Origin: Rhizobiales bacterium CCH10-E5
GTDB taxonomy: Bacteria; Pseudomonadota; Alphaproteobacteria; Rhizobiales; Beijerinckiaceae
Reading direction: 5' to 3'
Assembly (NCBI GenBank): GCA_001556125.1
Contig: LSIG01000176.1
Coordinates: 1 to 64,000, forward strand
DNA: 64,000 bases
Shown here: one piece after another, positions 50,545 to 61,017 of the stretch
How the letters are laid out: each line of letters opens with the position of its first letter
How positions within the stretch are numbered: position 1 is the stretch's first letter
Program-made: the position numbers and the translations under genes
Notes under the pieces: model-generated
What the model saw: only the letters and a program-made list of their open reading frames with translations
Database searches by the model: none
Told to the model about the DNA's origin: nothing

Positions 50545-52368
<1,824 letters not shown>

Positions 52369-52391
52369 ACCGGGCACTCCTGAGGATTCCC

Positions 52392-52420
52392 AAGGGCGGG
52401 CCGCAAGGCCCGCCCTTCGT
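52392..52420 (+). terminator. Rho-independent terminator after typA
   Basis: AAGGGCGGGCC (52392-52402), loop GCAA, GGCCCGCCCTT (52407-52417), then CGTCGTTT. The 11-bp stem is perfect; the T-tract is modest. It lies between convergent typA and the universal stress gene. Confidence 0.8.
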
Positions 52421-52440
52421 CGTTTCGGAAGGAGCCGCGC

Positions 52441-53280
52441 TCAGTGGCTCATCAGGATCGGCAGCCGGCATTCCTGCAGAAGGGACTGCGTGACGCCGCC
52501 GAGCAGCCATTCGCGCAGGCGCGAATGCTTGTACGCGCCGCAGACGATGAGATCGGCGGCGAAGCCGCTGGCCGCCTGACGGATTTCGCTGGCGACGTCG
52601 GCCTCGCCGAGGGCGACATTGCGGACCGTCACCTTGACGCCATGCCGTGCCAGATGCGGGGCGAGGTCGGTGCCGGGCAGCAGGCCGGCCAGATCCTTCT
52701 CGCCGGTGACGGTGAGGATCTCGACCTCCTCGGCATCCTTCAGGAAGGGCAGCGCGTCCGCCACCGCACGGGCCGCGGATGCACCGCCATCCCAGGCGAT
52801 CAGGATGCGCTTGCCGACATAGCGCTCGCGGCCCGGCGGCACGATGAGGACGGGGCGGCCACTGTCGAACAGCGCCGCCTCGATCAGCCCCCGGTCGCGC
52901 TGAACCGGATCGGTCTCCATGTCGAGCACCGTGACGTCGTGGACGCGGGCATGAGCAAGCAGCCGGTCGCAAAGACTGGCGAAGACGAGGGACGGGGTCT
53001 CGACGCTGCAGACGACGCCGGCGAGGTCGGCCCGGCCCTTCGATTGTTCGGCGAAGGCCTCGGCCAGTTCCTTGATGCGGCGGTTTTCATGCGCGATCAG
53101 CTCGGCACCGAAGGCGCCCACCAGCGAGCCCGGCACCGCATAGCGCATCGAGGCGGCCTCCAGCGTCAGGTGAGCGTCGGCGACCTGAGACAGCGAGATC
53201 GCGTAGGCGACGGCCGAGCTGTGATTGCCGCGTCCGTCCTCGGTGAAGCCGACGAGAACGCTCTTGATCGACAGGGGCAT
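52441..53280 (-). CDS. Tandem universal stress protein (two Usp domains)
   Basis: It is a 279-aa protein with two UspA folds. The first (MPLSIKSVLVGFTEDGRGNHSSAVAYAISLS) is divergent. The second (YVGKRILIAWDGGASAARAVADALPFL...DLIVCGAYKHSRLREWLLGGVTQSLL) keeps a G-x2-G-x9-like segment. The C-terminus RLPILMSH closely resembles that of the second Usp gene at 53.8 kb, suggesting ancient duplication. ATG at 53280, divergent from the small gene at 53416. Confidence 0.85.
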   Translation of the reverse strand: MPLSIKSVLVGFTEDGRGNHSSAVAYAISLSQVADAHLTLEAASMRYAVPGSLVGAFGAELIAHENRRIKELAEAFAEQSKGRADLAGVVCSVETPSLVFASLCDRLLAHARVHDVTVLDMETDPVQRDRGLIEAALFDSGRPVLIVPPGRERYVGKRILIAWDGGASAARAVADALPFLKDAEEVEILTVTGEKDLAGLLPGTDLAPHLARHGVKVTVRNVALGEADVASEIRQAASGFAADLIVCGAYKHSRLREWLLGGVTQSLLQECRLPILMSH

Positions 53281-53415
53281 GACGGATCCTCCACGGGTTG
53301 CTCTTGCCGGCAGCATGCCCGAACCGGCGGCAACGCCCTTGCGCTGGATCAACCCGGCTTCTCCCGATCGGTGGGACAGTGCGATCCGTCGGCCACCGAC
53401 GGAGGAGACGTCATC

Positions 53416-53817
53416 ATGCTTCACCGCATCACGCTTCATCTGGCACGCACGCCCACACAGCCCGAGGGCAATGCCCGCGACGGCTACGAGATCACCGCCC
53501 CGCTCGATGCGGAGGGCCGGCTCCTGGCCGAGGAGTGGCATGCCGCGCGCGAGAAGTGCCGCGTCCGGCGCTTCGCGCCGAACGAGCCCGATCGCCATGG
53601 TTGGCTGCTGCATCGCGCCGGCGGCGAGGGCGGTGCGAGCTGGGGCATCGACTATGACGACGCCTCCAGCGACGATGACGAGGTCGGTTACAAGCTGGAC
53701 CGCCATCGCTTCCGGCTCGGCGAATATGTCTCGATCCGCGACCAGGACGGCGACTTCAGGCCCTACAAGGTCGTCGCCCTCAGAGCCGTTGCGGCACCCG
53801 CTCCGGCCGGCGCCTGA
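53416..53817 (+). CDS. Conserved hypothetical protein
   Basis: It is a 133-aa protein with no TM or signal sequence. An acidic patch (DYDDASSDDDEVGYKLD) sits at about residues 79-95, after a Trp-containing stretch ASWGID. The beginning (MLHRITLHLARTP) and the SIRDQDGDFRPYKVVAL end look like a small beta-rich domain. ATG 53416 has GGAGGAG about 10 nt upstream. I do not recognise the family. It probably heads an operon with the following Usp gene, 26 bp away. Confidence 0.7.
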   Translation: MLHRITLHLARTPTQPEGNARDGYEITAPLDAEGRLLAEEWHAAREKCRVRRFAPNEPDRHGWLLHRAGGEGGASWGIDYDDASSDDDEVGYKLDRHRFRLGEYVSIRDQDGDFRPYKVVALRAVAAPAPAGA

Positions 53818-53843
53818 CAGCCCGGCCCTTGGAGACGAAGTCC

Positions 53844-54689
53844 ATGTCAGACACCCGCTCCACCGCCCAGCCCCTCGGCTTCGGCACGCTCTTGACGCCC
53901 GTCCATCTCGGGGCGGGGGCGGAGGCGACCATCCGCTTCGCCGCGCAGCTGGCCCGCTGCCTGTCCTGCCGCCTCATCGGCACCGGCGCCGATCAGCTTG
54001 AGCTGCCCTATTACGGGGACGGCGCCGGGATGGTCGATGCGGTGCTGGTCGAGAACGCCCGCGCCGTGATGGAGGAGGATCTCGCCAAGGCTCAGGCCCT
54101 GTTCCGCCGGGCCGCCGATGGTGTGGCGCTGGACTGGCGCAGCGCAGTGGATGCTCCGGCCAGCTTCGTCCTCACCCAGTCGCGGGCGGCCGACCTCGTC
54201 GTTCTCGCCCGCCAGGGCGGCGGCGATCCGCCGCTCGGCCGCATGGGCGTCGCCCCGGGGGACGTGGTCCTCGAGCTGGGCCGGCCGATCCTGATCGTCC
54301 CGCAGGAGGTGGAGAGGCTCGCGGCAAGAAGCGTCGTCATCGCCTGGAAGGACACGCGCGAGTCGCGCCGCGCCGTTCAGGATGCGCTGCCCTTCCTCGT
54401 CCGTGCGGATGTCGTCACCGTCCTCTCCGTCGGGGCCGATCCGGCCGATGACGGCGCGCAGGATGTCTGCGGCTATCTCGCCCAATACGGCATCGCGGCG
54501 CGCGTGGTGACGCGGCCGAAGAGCACCGCCACCGTGGCGGCCGAGATCGCCGATCTGGCGAAGCTGCAGAATGCCGACCTCATCGTGGCGGGCGGCTATG
54601 GGCACAGCCGCCTGCGTGAATGGATTTTCGGCGGGGTGACGCGCGACCTGATCGAAACCACCCCGGTCTGCTGCCTGATGTCGCACTGA
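53844..54689 (+). CDS. Tandem universal stress protein
   Basis: It is a 281-aa protein. The N-terminal half is a weak Usp-like domain, the C-terminal half a better one (RSVVIAWKDTRESRRAVQDALPFLVRADVV...DLIVAGGYGHSRLREWIFGGVTRDL). The GYGHSRLREWIFGG segment and LMSH end match the divergent gene at 52.4 kb. ATG 53844 with GGAGACGAAG upstream is preferred to a TTG at 53829. Confidence 0.85.
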   Translation: MSDTRSTAQPLGFGTLLTPVHLGAGAEATIRFAAQLARCLSCRLIGTGADQLELPYYGDGAGMVDAVLVENARAVMEEDLAKAQALFRRAADGVALDWRSAVDAPASFVLTQSRAADLVVLARQGGGDPPLGRMGVAPGDVVLELGRPILIVPQEVERLAARSVVIAWKDTRESRRAVQDALPFLVRADVVTVLSVGADPADDGAQDVCGYLAQYGIAARVVTRPKSTATVAAEIADLAKLQNADLIVAGGYGHSRLREWIFGGVTRDLIETTPVCCLMSH

Positions 54690-54793
54690 GAGTCGGCTGC
54701 GCCCGCCCTGCGTCCGGCGCAGCCGGGACGGCCGGCACGCGACCTTGCCGGCGCTCCCGCGCTCTGGTCCTCTCCCTCTCTCGTCGAGGGGAG

Positions 54794-55732
54794 ATGTCCA
54801 TGCAGTTCCGCAATCTCGGCCGTTCCGGCCTGCGCGTGTCGCTCGTCGGCCTCGGCTGCAACAATTTCGGCGGCCGGATCGACGACGAGGCCACGCGCAA
54901 GGTGGTCGATGCCGCGATCGAGCACGGCATCACCCTGTTCGACACCGCCGATATCTATGGCGAGAAGGCGGGTTCCGAGCGTGTGCTGGGCGAGGTTCTG
55001 GGCCCGCGCCGCAAGGGCATCGTCCTGGCCTCGAAGTTCGGCATGAAGATGTTCCATGGCGGGCAGGGCGGTTCCCGCCGCTACATCATGAGCGCTGTCG
55101 AGGAATCCTTGACGCGGCTGAAGACGGACTGGCTCGACCTCTATCAGTTCCACACGCCCGACCCGCTCACCCCGATCGATGAGACGCTGCGCGCGCTCGA
55201 GGATCTCGTGACCCAAGGCAAGGTTCGCTATGTCGGCTGTTCCAACATGCCGGCCTGGCAGGTCGCGGACGCGCAATGGACGGCGCGCGATCTCGGCCTC
55301 GCCGGCTTCGCCTCGGCTCAGGACGAGTACAGCCTGCTCAAGCGCGGCGCCGAGAAGGACCTGATCCCCGCGCTGAAGCATTACGGCATGGGCTTGCTGC
55401 CCTATTTCCCGCTCGCCAACGGCGCGCTGACCGGCAAGTACAAGCGCAACGCCCCGATGCCGGACGGCGCGCGGCTGACCAAGCTGCCCGAGCGCGCCGG
55501 CCAGATCTTCAGCGAGACGAACTGGGCGAAGATCGAGGCGCTGACCGACTTCTGCGAGGCGCGCGGCAGGACGCTGGTGGAGCTCGCCTTCTCCTGGCTC
55601 GCAGCTCAGCCGGTCGTCTCAAGCGTCATCGCCGGCGCGACCAGGCCCGAGCAGATCGCCGCCAATGTGAAGGCGGCCGACTGGGCGCTGACGGCGGACG
55701 AGCTCGCCGAGATCGACCGCATCACCGCGTAG
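54794..55732 (+). CDS. Aldo/keto reductase
   Basis: This is a (beta/alpha)8 NADPH-dependent oxidoreductase of 312 aa, AKR family close to the general-stress YghZ/IolS types. Tetrad residues are visible in LFDTADIYG (Asp, Tyr), LASKFGMKM (Lys) and DLYQFHTPDP (His). The cofactor region is SSVIAGATRPEQIAANVKA. The ATG at 54794 has GAGGGGA upstream. It lies 104 bp after the Usp gene; the substrate is unknown. Confidence 0.88.
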   Translation: MSMQFRNLGRSGLRVSLVGLGCNNFGGRIDDEATRKVVDAAIEHGITLFDTADIYGEKAGSERVLGEVLGPRRKGIVLASKFGMKMFHGGQGGSRRYIMSAVEESLTRLKTDWLDLYQFHTPDPLTPIDETLRALEDLVTQGKVRYVGCSNMPAWQVADAQWTARDLGLAGFASAQDEYSLLKRGAEKDLIPALKHYGMGLLPYFPLANGALTGKYKRNAPMPDGARLTKLPERAGQIFSETNWAKIEALTDFCEARGRTLVELAFSWLAAQPVVSSVIAGATRPEQIAANVKAADWALTADELAEIDRITA

Positions 55733-55752
55733 GACCCGCGGTCTCGCCGCCT

Positions 55753-57207
55753 TTAGCGGAAGGGCGGCTCGTCGAAGCTGCGCAGCTTGCGCGAATGGAT
55801 CGTCGAGCCGGCCTTCTTGAGTTTCTCCAGCGCCGCGAGCCCGATCCGCAGATGCTCGCTGACGGCGCGCTCGTAGAACGCGTTGGCTGCGCCCGGCAGC
55901 TTGATCTCGCCATGGAGCGGCTTGTCGGAAACGCAGAGCAGCGTGCCATAGGGCACGCGCAAGCGGTAACCCTGGGCCGCGATCGTGCCCGACTCCATGT
56001 CGACCGCGATGGCGCGCGACAGATTGATCCGCCGGCGCTCCTTGGTCCAGCGTAGTTCCCAGTTCCGGTCGTCCTGCGTCACCACGGTGCCGGTGCGCAG
56101 CCGGTTCTTGAGCTGGTCGCCCTTCTCGCCCGTCACCTCGGCCGCGGCTTCCTGCAGGGCGACCTGGACCTCCGCCAGGGCCGGGACGGGCACGTCCGGC
56201 GCCACCAGCTCGTCGAGGATGCCGTCCTGGCGCAGATAGGCGTGGGCGAGGACATAGTCGCCGATGATCTGCGTCTGCCGCAGACCCCCGCAATGGCCGA
56301 CCATCAGCCAGCAATGGGGCCTAAGCACCGCGAGATGGTCGGTGATGTTCTTGGCGTTGGAGGGTCCGACGCCGATATTGACCAGCGTCACGCCCTGCCC
56401 GTTCTCGCGCAGTAGGTGATAGGCCGGCATCTGGAACCGGTGCCAGGGCGCCGACATCACCCGCTCTGCTGCGCTGACATCGACGCCGTCGCGCTCGATC
56501 CGCACCCCGCCCGGCGTCACCAGCGCCAGCGCCGTGCCGGCCTCGATCTCGGCGAGCCCCAGCCGCACGAACTGGTCGACATAGCGGTGGTAATTGGTCA
56601 GCAGCACCCAGGGCTGCACCGCCCGCCAGTCGGTGCCCGTATAGTGCACCAGCCGGCGCAGCGAATAATCGACCCGCACCGCGTCGAACAGCGAGAGCGG
56701 ACGCGGCTGTCCCTCGACGATGTCGAAGGTGCCGTCGGCGATCTCGTCGCCGACGAGCGAGAGCAGCGGCGTCGGGAAATGACGCGCCAGCTCGGCGGCC
56801 GTCACCTTGCCGCGGCCGAGTTCGTCGCCGCCGTCCAGCGCGTAAGGGTAGGGAATTTCCTGATCGCTGACGCCGGTCTCGATCGTCGCGCCATACTCCT
56901 CGACGAGCGGCTCCAGCTGATCGAGCAGATAGGCGCGGAACTCGGCCGGCTGAGTGATCGTGGTCGAATAGACCCCCGGCGCCGCGAACTTCGCATAGCC
57001 GCGCCGGGTCGCCGCCGGCAGTTTCGAGGGCTCATAGGTCACGCGCAGCAGCGGGTAGCGATAGCGCGCGCGCTCGTCCGGCGTCGGCGCCTGCCCGGTC
57101 TCGAAGAAGCGCTGCAGATCGCCACGCAGCGCGGCCCGCGCCTCGCCATAGAGCCGTTCGAGCCGGTCGATGGCGGCGGCGGGATTTGCGGCGGTCTCGA
57201 ACGTCAT
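55753..57207 (-). CDS. amn: AMP nucleosidase
   Basis: This enzyme hydrolyses AMP to adenine and ribose-5-phosphate in purine balance. It is 484 aa, the normal length, with an N-terminal AMP-nucleosidase domain and a C-terminal purine-nucleoside-phosphorylase-like domain (TLVNIGVGPSNAKNITDH, MVGHCGGLR, AVDMESGTIAAQG, CVSDKPLHGEIK). ATG 57207. Monocistronic, convergent with the aldo/keto reductase. Confidence 0.95.
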   Translation of the reverse strand: MTFETAANPAAAIDRLERLYGEARAALRGDLQRFFETGQAPTPDERARYRYPLLRVTYEPSKLPAATRRGYAKFAAPGVYSTTITQPAEFRAYLLDQLEPLVEEYGATIETGVSDQEIPYPYALDGGDELGRGKVTAAELARHFPTPLLSLVGDEIADGTFDIVEGQPRPLSLFDAVRVDYSLRRLVHYTGTDWRAVQPWVLLTNYHRYVDQFVRLGLAEIEAGTALALVTPGGVRIERDGVDVSAAERVMSAPWHRFQMPAYHLLRENGQGVTLVNIGVGPSNAKNITDHLAVLRPHCWLMVGHCGGLRQTQIIGDYVLAHAYLRQDGILDELVAPDVPVPALAEVQVALQEAAAEVTGEKGDQLKNRLRTGTVVTQDDRNWELRWTKERRRINLSRAIAVDMESGTIAAQGYRLRVPYGTLLCVSDKPLHGEIKLPGAANAFYERAVSEHLRIGLAALEKLKKAGSTIHSRKLRSFDEPPFR

Positions 57208-57318
57208 GGGCGGGGGCGTCCTTTCGTTCGCACGAGCTTTAGCCTCGCCCCCGCGCGCGTGACAACTGCCGGAGGCTGACAGGGCCTGCGGCTTGACTTG
57301 CCAGCCATAGCCAATTAC

Positions 57319-57334
57319 TAAACCAAACAGTTAA
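57319..57334. promoter_or_regulatory. Possible operator in AT-rich leader of the DUF1579 gene
   Basis: TAAACCAAACAGTTAA is an imperfect inverted repeat in an AT-rich patch of a GC-rich genome, 40 bp before the start. DUF1579-VOC pairs are sometimes controlled by ArsR-type repressors that bind such TTAACCA-type sites, but no such gene is adjacent here. Speculative. Confidence 0.25.
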
Positions 57335-57374
57335 CTTAAGGCCGACCCGAGAACGGCCCCAGGAGGAGATGCCT

Positions 57375-57857
57375 ATGTTCGCGAAGCCGCAGAAGGAACA
57401 CGACTGGCTGCACCAGCTCGTCGGTGAATGGACCTCGGAAATGGACTGCGCCATGGGGCCGGACCAGCCGCGGCAGAAATCGAAGGGCCGCGAGACCGTC
57501 CGCTCGCTCGGCGGGCTCTGGACGCTCGGCGAGGGCGAGGGCGAGATGCCCGACGGCACGACCGGCCGGACGCTCATGACGCTGGGCTTCGACCCTGCGA
57601 AGGGCCGCTTCGTCGGCAGCTTCATCGGCTCGATGATGACGCATCACTGGCTCTATGAGGGCACCCTCGACGAGGCCGCCAACGTGCTGACGCTCGAATC
57701 CTCGGGCCCGAACATGATGGGCGACGGTGCCGTCATCCCCTACCGCGACGTCGTCACCCTGGTCTCGCCCGACCATCGCATCTTGGCGTCCTACATGCCC
57801 GACGGCAAAGGCGGCTGGAGCGAGTTCATGACGGCCCATTACCGCCGCGTGGCCTGA
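57375..57857 (+). CDS. DUF1579-family protein
   Basis: It is a 160-aa cytoplasmic beta-rich protein. The start EHDWLHQLVGEWTSEMDC, then VRSLGGLWTLGEGEGEMPDG and TLMTLGFDPAKGRFVGSFIGSMM, are DUF1579 hallmarks. Function is unknown. ATG 57375 is chosen since AGGAGG is 8 nt upstream (an ATG at 57369 is too close). It lies 22 bp before the VOC gene, same operon. Confidence 0.85.
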   Translation: MFAKPQKEHDWLHQLVGEWTSEMDCAMGPDQPRQKSKGRETVRSLGGLWTLGEGEGEMPDGTTGRTLMTLGFDPAKGRFVGSFIGSMMTHHWLYEGTLDEAANVLTLESSGPNMMGDGAVIPYRDVVTLVSPDHRILASYMPDGKGGWSEFMTAHYRRVA

Positions 57858-57879
57858 GCCCTTCAAGGGAGGAGAATCG

Positions 57880-58311
57880 ATGAAACTGTCCCCCTATCTG
57901 ATGTTCGAGGGCAATTGCCGTGAGGCCTTCACCGCCTATCAGGCCATTCTCGGCGGCCGCATCGAAGCGATGATGGATCACCGCGGCACGCCGGCCGAGG
58001 CTCACGTCCCGCCCGAATGGCTCGACAAGATCCTGTATGCCTGCCTCGTCCTCGACGGCCAGATGCTGATGGCCTCCGACGCCCCGCCCGGCCGCAGCGA
58101 CGGGCCGATGCGCAGCGTCTCGGTGTCGGTCAACGTCCCCGAAGTCGCCGAGGCCGAGCGCATCTTCGCTGCGCTCTCCGAAGGGGCGACGATCCAGATG
58201 CGGATGGAGGAGACCTTCTGGTCGCCCCGCTTCGGCATGCTGCGCGACCGCTTCGGCACGAACTGGATGATCGGCGCCGACATGCCGGCCGAAAAGGTGA
58301 ACTGCGGCTGA
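57880..58311 (+). CDS. VOC/PhnB-like protein
   Basis: It is a 143-aa protein of the glyoxalase/PhnB-like vicinal-oxygen-chelate fold. The start KLSPYLMFEGNCREAFTAYQAILGG and end FWSPRFGMLRDRFGTNWMI are typical. It has no His-x-x-Glu metal set comparable to true PhnB. ATG 57880 with GGAGG upstream. Its repeat-containing downstream region ends the operon. Confidence 0.85.
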   Translation: MKLSPYLMFEGNCREAFTAYQAILGGRIEAMMDHRGTPAEAHVPPEWLDKILYACLVLDGQMLMASDAPPGRSDGPMRSVSVSVNVPEVAEAERIFAALSEGATIQMRMEETFWSPRFGMLRDRFGTNWMIGADMPAEKVNCG

Positions 58312-58318
58312 GCCACAC

Positions 58319-58467
58319 GCGTCATTCTCGGGCGAAGCCCTCGGGTCCGATCTTCGATCGGCCCGAGGATAAACTCCGCGCAGACCCGAGAATCTCAGGC
58401 CGGACCAGGCGTTGTCGACCGAGGCACGCTCCTCACGAGATGCTCGGGTCAAGCCCGAGCATGACGG
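58319..58467. repeat. Palindromic repeat cluster downstream of the VOC gene
   Basis: Left part: ATTCTCGGG (58324-58332) pairs with CCCGAGAAT (58385-58393), enclosing a nested stem CCTCGGG-T-CCGATC / GATCGGCCCGAGG (58339-58368). Right part: ATGCTCGGG-TCAAG-CCCGAGCAT (58440-58462), a perfect 9-bp stem. This belongs to the family also seen at 30.6 and 60.05 kb. It may end both convergent genes. Confidence 0.8.
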
Positions 58468-58482
58468 CTCCGCGTACCGCCC

Positions 58483-60039
58483 CTACCCCAGCACCGCCCA
58501 GGCGATCAGCGCTGCGATCACCCAGAGCGCCCAGTTGCCCCAGCGGTTGCGCTGGGCTTCGGCGCGGCCGATCGCGGCGACGCTGCGCTCGTCGAGCGAG
58601 AAGCCGTGCCGCGAGGCGTCCTCGAGCTGGCCGAGCACGCGCTCGGCGCGGGTGACCGTCTCCGGCAGGCGCGACAGGCTGTCGAGCAGCGAGCCCGCGC
58701 CGCGACCGGCCTCGGCGAGCTTGCCGAGGGGCCCCAGATTCTGCGTGATCCAGTCGCGCACCACCGGCTCGGCGGTCGACCACATGTCGAGATGCGGATC
58801 GAGCGTGCGGGCCACGCCCTCGACCACCACCATGGTCTTCTGCAGCATGACGAGCTCGGTGCGCGTCGCCATGTCGAACATACCGGTGATCTCGAAGAGC
58901 AGCGTCAGCACCTTCGCCATCGAGATCTGGTCGGCGCTCTTGTCATGGATCGGCTCGCCGACGGCGCGGATCGCCTGGGCGAAATCGGCGACGTCGTGAT
59001 GCGGCGGCACATAGCCAGCCTCGAAATGCACCTCGGCCACCCGGGTGTAGTCGCGGGTGATGAAGCCGAGCAGGATCTCGGCGAGGAAACGCCGCTCCTT
59101 CAGGCCGAGCCGCCCCATGATGCCGCCATCGACAGCGACGAGCCGGCCCTGCGCATCGACGAACAGGTTTCCGGGATGCATGTCCGCATGGAAGAAGCCG
59201 TCGCGGATCGCATGCTTCAGGAAGGACTGGATGACGATCCGCCCCAGCGCCGGCAGGTCGTGGCCGGCGGCCTTCAGCGCCTCGACGTCGGAGAGGCGGA
59301 TGGCGTCGATCCACTCGTCCACCAGCATCTCGCGGGCGGTGAGCTGCCAGTCCGGCTCGGGGACCCGGAAATCGGGATCGTTCTTGGTGTTCTCGGCGAA
59401 TTCCGACAGGGCGGCGGCCTCGAGCCGCAGATCCATCTCCATCGTCACCGAGCGCGCCAGCGTCTCCACGACGCCGGTGAAGCGCAGGCGCCGCGCCTCG
59501 GCCGAGCGCCGCTCGGCCAGCTCCGCGCCGAAGCGCATCGCGCCGAGATCGCGCTGGAAACGATCGCGGATGCCCGGCCGCAGCACCTTGACCGCGACCT
59601 CCCGCCCGTCTTGCAGGCGGGCGCGGTGGACCTGAGCGATCGAGGCGGCGGCGACCGGCTCGCCGAAGGCGGCGAAGACCTGCTCGACCGGCCGGCCATG
59701 CGCCGCTTCGACGATGGCGCGGGCCTGAGCCATCGGGAAGGGCGGCATCCGGTCCTGCAGCGCCGAGAGATCGGACGCGATCTTCATGCCGACGACGTCG
59801 GGCCGCGTCGCCAGGAACTGCCCGAACTTGACATAGGACGGGCCGAGCCGGGTCAGGGCAGCGGCGAGCCTCGTCGCCGAGGTGCCGGCCTCGCGCCGCT
59901 CGATCAGCCGGCCGACGCGGATCAGCCCGCGCGCCAGCGGCGGCAGGACCGACGGATCGATCAGCGCCAGCGCGCCCTCGCGGGCCAGCACGAAGCCGGT
60001 GCGCGCGGTCCGCGCGAGATGGAACAGCGAGGAGATCAT
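58483..60039 (-). CDS. ubiB: Probable ubiquinone biosynthesis kinase-like protein UbiB
   Basis: This ABC1/ADCK-family atypical kinase is needed for ubiquinone synthesis. It is 518 aa. The KxGQ motif is YVKFGQFLATRPD, the Ala-rich loop is AAASIAQVHRA, and the kinase-like DHP/NLFV region is HADMHPGNLFVDAQGRLVAVDGG. A C-terminal TM (WALWVIAALIAWAVLG) anchors it. ATG 60039 is chosen; an in-frame reading to 60126 runs through a palindromic repeat and adds unrelated residues. It lies downstream of ubiE. Confidence 0.93.
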   Translation of the reverse strand: MISSLFHLARTARTGFVLAREGALALIDPSVLPPLARGLIRVGRLIERREAGTSATRLAAALTRLGPSYVKFGQFLATRPDVVGMKIASDLSALQDRMPPFPMAQARAIVEAAHGRPVEQVFAAFGEPVAAASIAQVHRARLQDGREVAVKVLRPGIRDRFQRDLGAMRFGAELAERRSAEARRLRFTGVVETLARSVTMEMDLRLEAAALSEFAENTKNDPDFRVPEPDWQLTAREMLVDEWIDAIRLSDVEALKAAGHDLPALGRIVIQSFLKHAIRDGFFHADMHPGNLFVDAQGRLVAVDGGIMGRLGLKERRFLAEILLGFITRDYTRVAEVHFEAGYVPPHHDVADFAQAIRAVGEPIHDKSADQISMAKVLTLLFEITGMFDMATRTELVMLQKTMVVVEGVARTLDPHLDMWSTAEPVVRDWITQNLGPLGKLAEAGRGAGSLLDSLSRLPETVTRAERVLGQLEDASRHGFSLDERSVAAIGRAEAQRNRWGNWALWVIAALIAWAVLG

Positions 60040-60048
60040 GCCCGGCTC

Positions 60049-60130
60049 GTCATGGTCGGGCCAGACCCGACCATCTCCTGCCGAAAGGGGCTCCCGTCGA
60101 GAGATGCCCGGGTCAGGCCCGAGCATGACG
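60049..60130. repeat. Palindromic repeat pair between ubiE and ubiB
   Basis: ATGGTCGGG-CCAGA-CCCGACCAT (60052-60074, perfect 9-bp stem) and ATGCCCGGG-TCAGG-CCCGAGCAT (60104-60126, one mismatch). Same family as at 30.6 and 58.4 kb. It sits in the ubiE-ubiB gap and may modulate that operon's mRNA. Confidence 0.8.
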
Positions 60131-60142
60131 CAACACGCTTCC

Positions 60143-60904
60143 TCACAGCTTCCAGCCCGAATGCAGCGCCACTACGCCTCCGGTCATGGGCGTGAACTTG
60201 GCCCGGCGGAAACCGGCGGCCTCGATCATGCCGGCGAAGGCCTGTGGCCGGGGGAATTTGCGGATCGACTCAACGAGATACTGGTAGGGCTCGGCCTCGC
60301 CGGTCACCATCCGCCCCATCGGCGGGATGACGTTGAAGGAATAGGCCTCGTAGACCTTGTCCAGCAGCGGCACGTCGACATGGCTGAACTCGAGGCAAAG
60401 GAAGCGCCCGCCGCGCTTCAGCACCCGATAGGCCTCGGCCAGGGCCTTGTCGATGCGCGGCACGTTGCGGATGCCGAAGGCGATCGTATAGGCGTCGAAA
60501 TGGTTGTCCGGCAGGCCGAGTTCCTCGGCATTGCCCTGCACGAAGGCGATGCGCTCGTCGCCGGGAAAGCGCTTGGCCGCCCGGTCGCGGCCGACGCTCA
60601 GCATCTCCGCATTGATGTCGAGCACCGTGACCTGCGTCTGCGGTCCGCCGGCCTCGAGCACCGAAAAGGCGACGTCGCCCGTGCCGCCGGCCACGTCGAG
60701 ATGCCGGAAGGGGCGGTCCTTCGGCGGGTTGACCGCGGTCAGCAGCGCACTCTTCCAGGCCCGGTGCAGGCCCGCCGACATCAGGTCGTTCATCAGATCG
60801 TAGCGGCCGGCGACCTTGTGGAAGACATCGTCCACCTTGGCCTGCTTCTCGCGGAGCGGCACGGTCTCGAAGCCGAAATGCGTGGTCTCGGAAGCTGCTG
60901 TCAC
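60143..60904 (-). CDS. ubiE: Demethylmenaquinone/2-polyprenyl benzoquinol methyltransferase UbiE
   Basis: This SAM-dependent C-methyltransferase of ubiquinone synthesis has 253 aa. SAM motif I is [17 protein letters not shown], motif II is [14 protein letters not shown], motif III is [15 protein letters not shown]; the N-terminal [26 protein letters not shown] is UbiE-specific. There is no ATG at this point; GTG 60904 gives the family N-terminus. It is divergent from mutM and upstream of ubiB. Confidence 0.93.
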   Translation of the reverse strand: MTAASETTHFGFETVPLREKQAKVDDVFHKVAGRYDLMNDLMSAGLHRAWKSALLTAVNPPKDRPFRHLDVAGGTGDVAFSVLEAGGPQTQVTVLDINAEMLSVGRDRAAKRFPGDERIAFVQGNAEELGLPDNHFDAYTIAFGIRNVPRIDKALAEAYRVLKRGGRFLCLEFSHVDVPLLDKVYEAYSFNVIPPMGRMVTGEAEPYQYLVESIRKFPRPQAFAGMIEAAGFRRAKFTPMTGGVVALHSGWKL

Positions 60905-61017
60905 GATCGGTCCGATCCTGTGCAATCTGTCTTGTCTTTGCCTGGGGCGATGCATAGCCAAACGAGCGGGCCTTGTCGCGGCCCCTCTCGACGCAGGCCG
61001 ACCGGAGACTGACTGAG

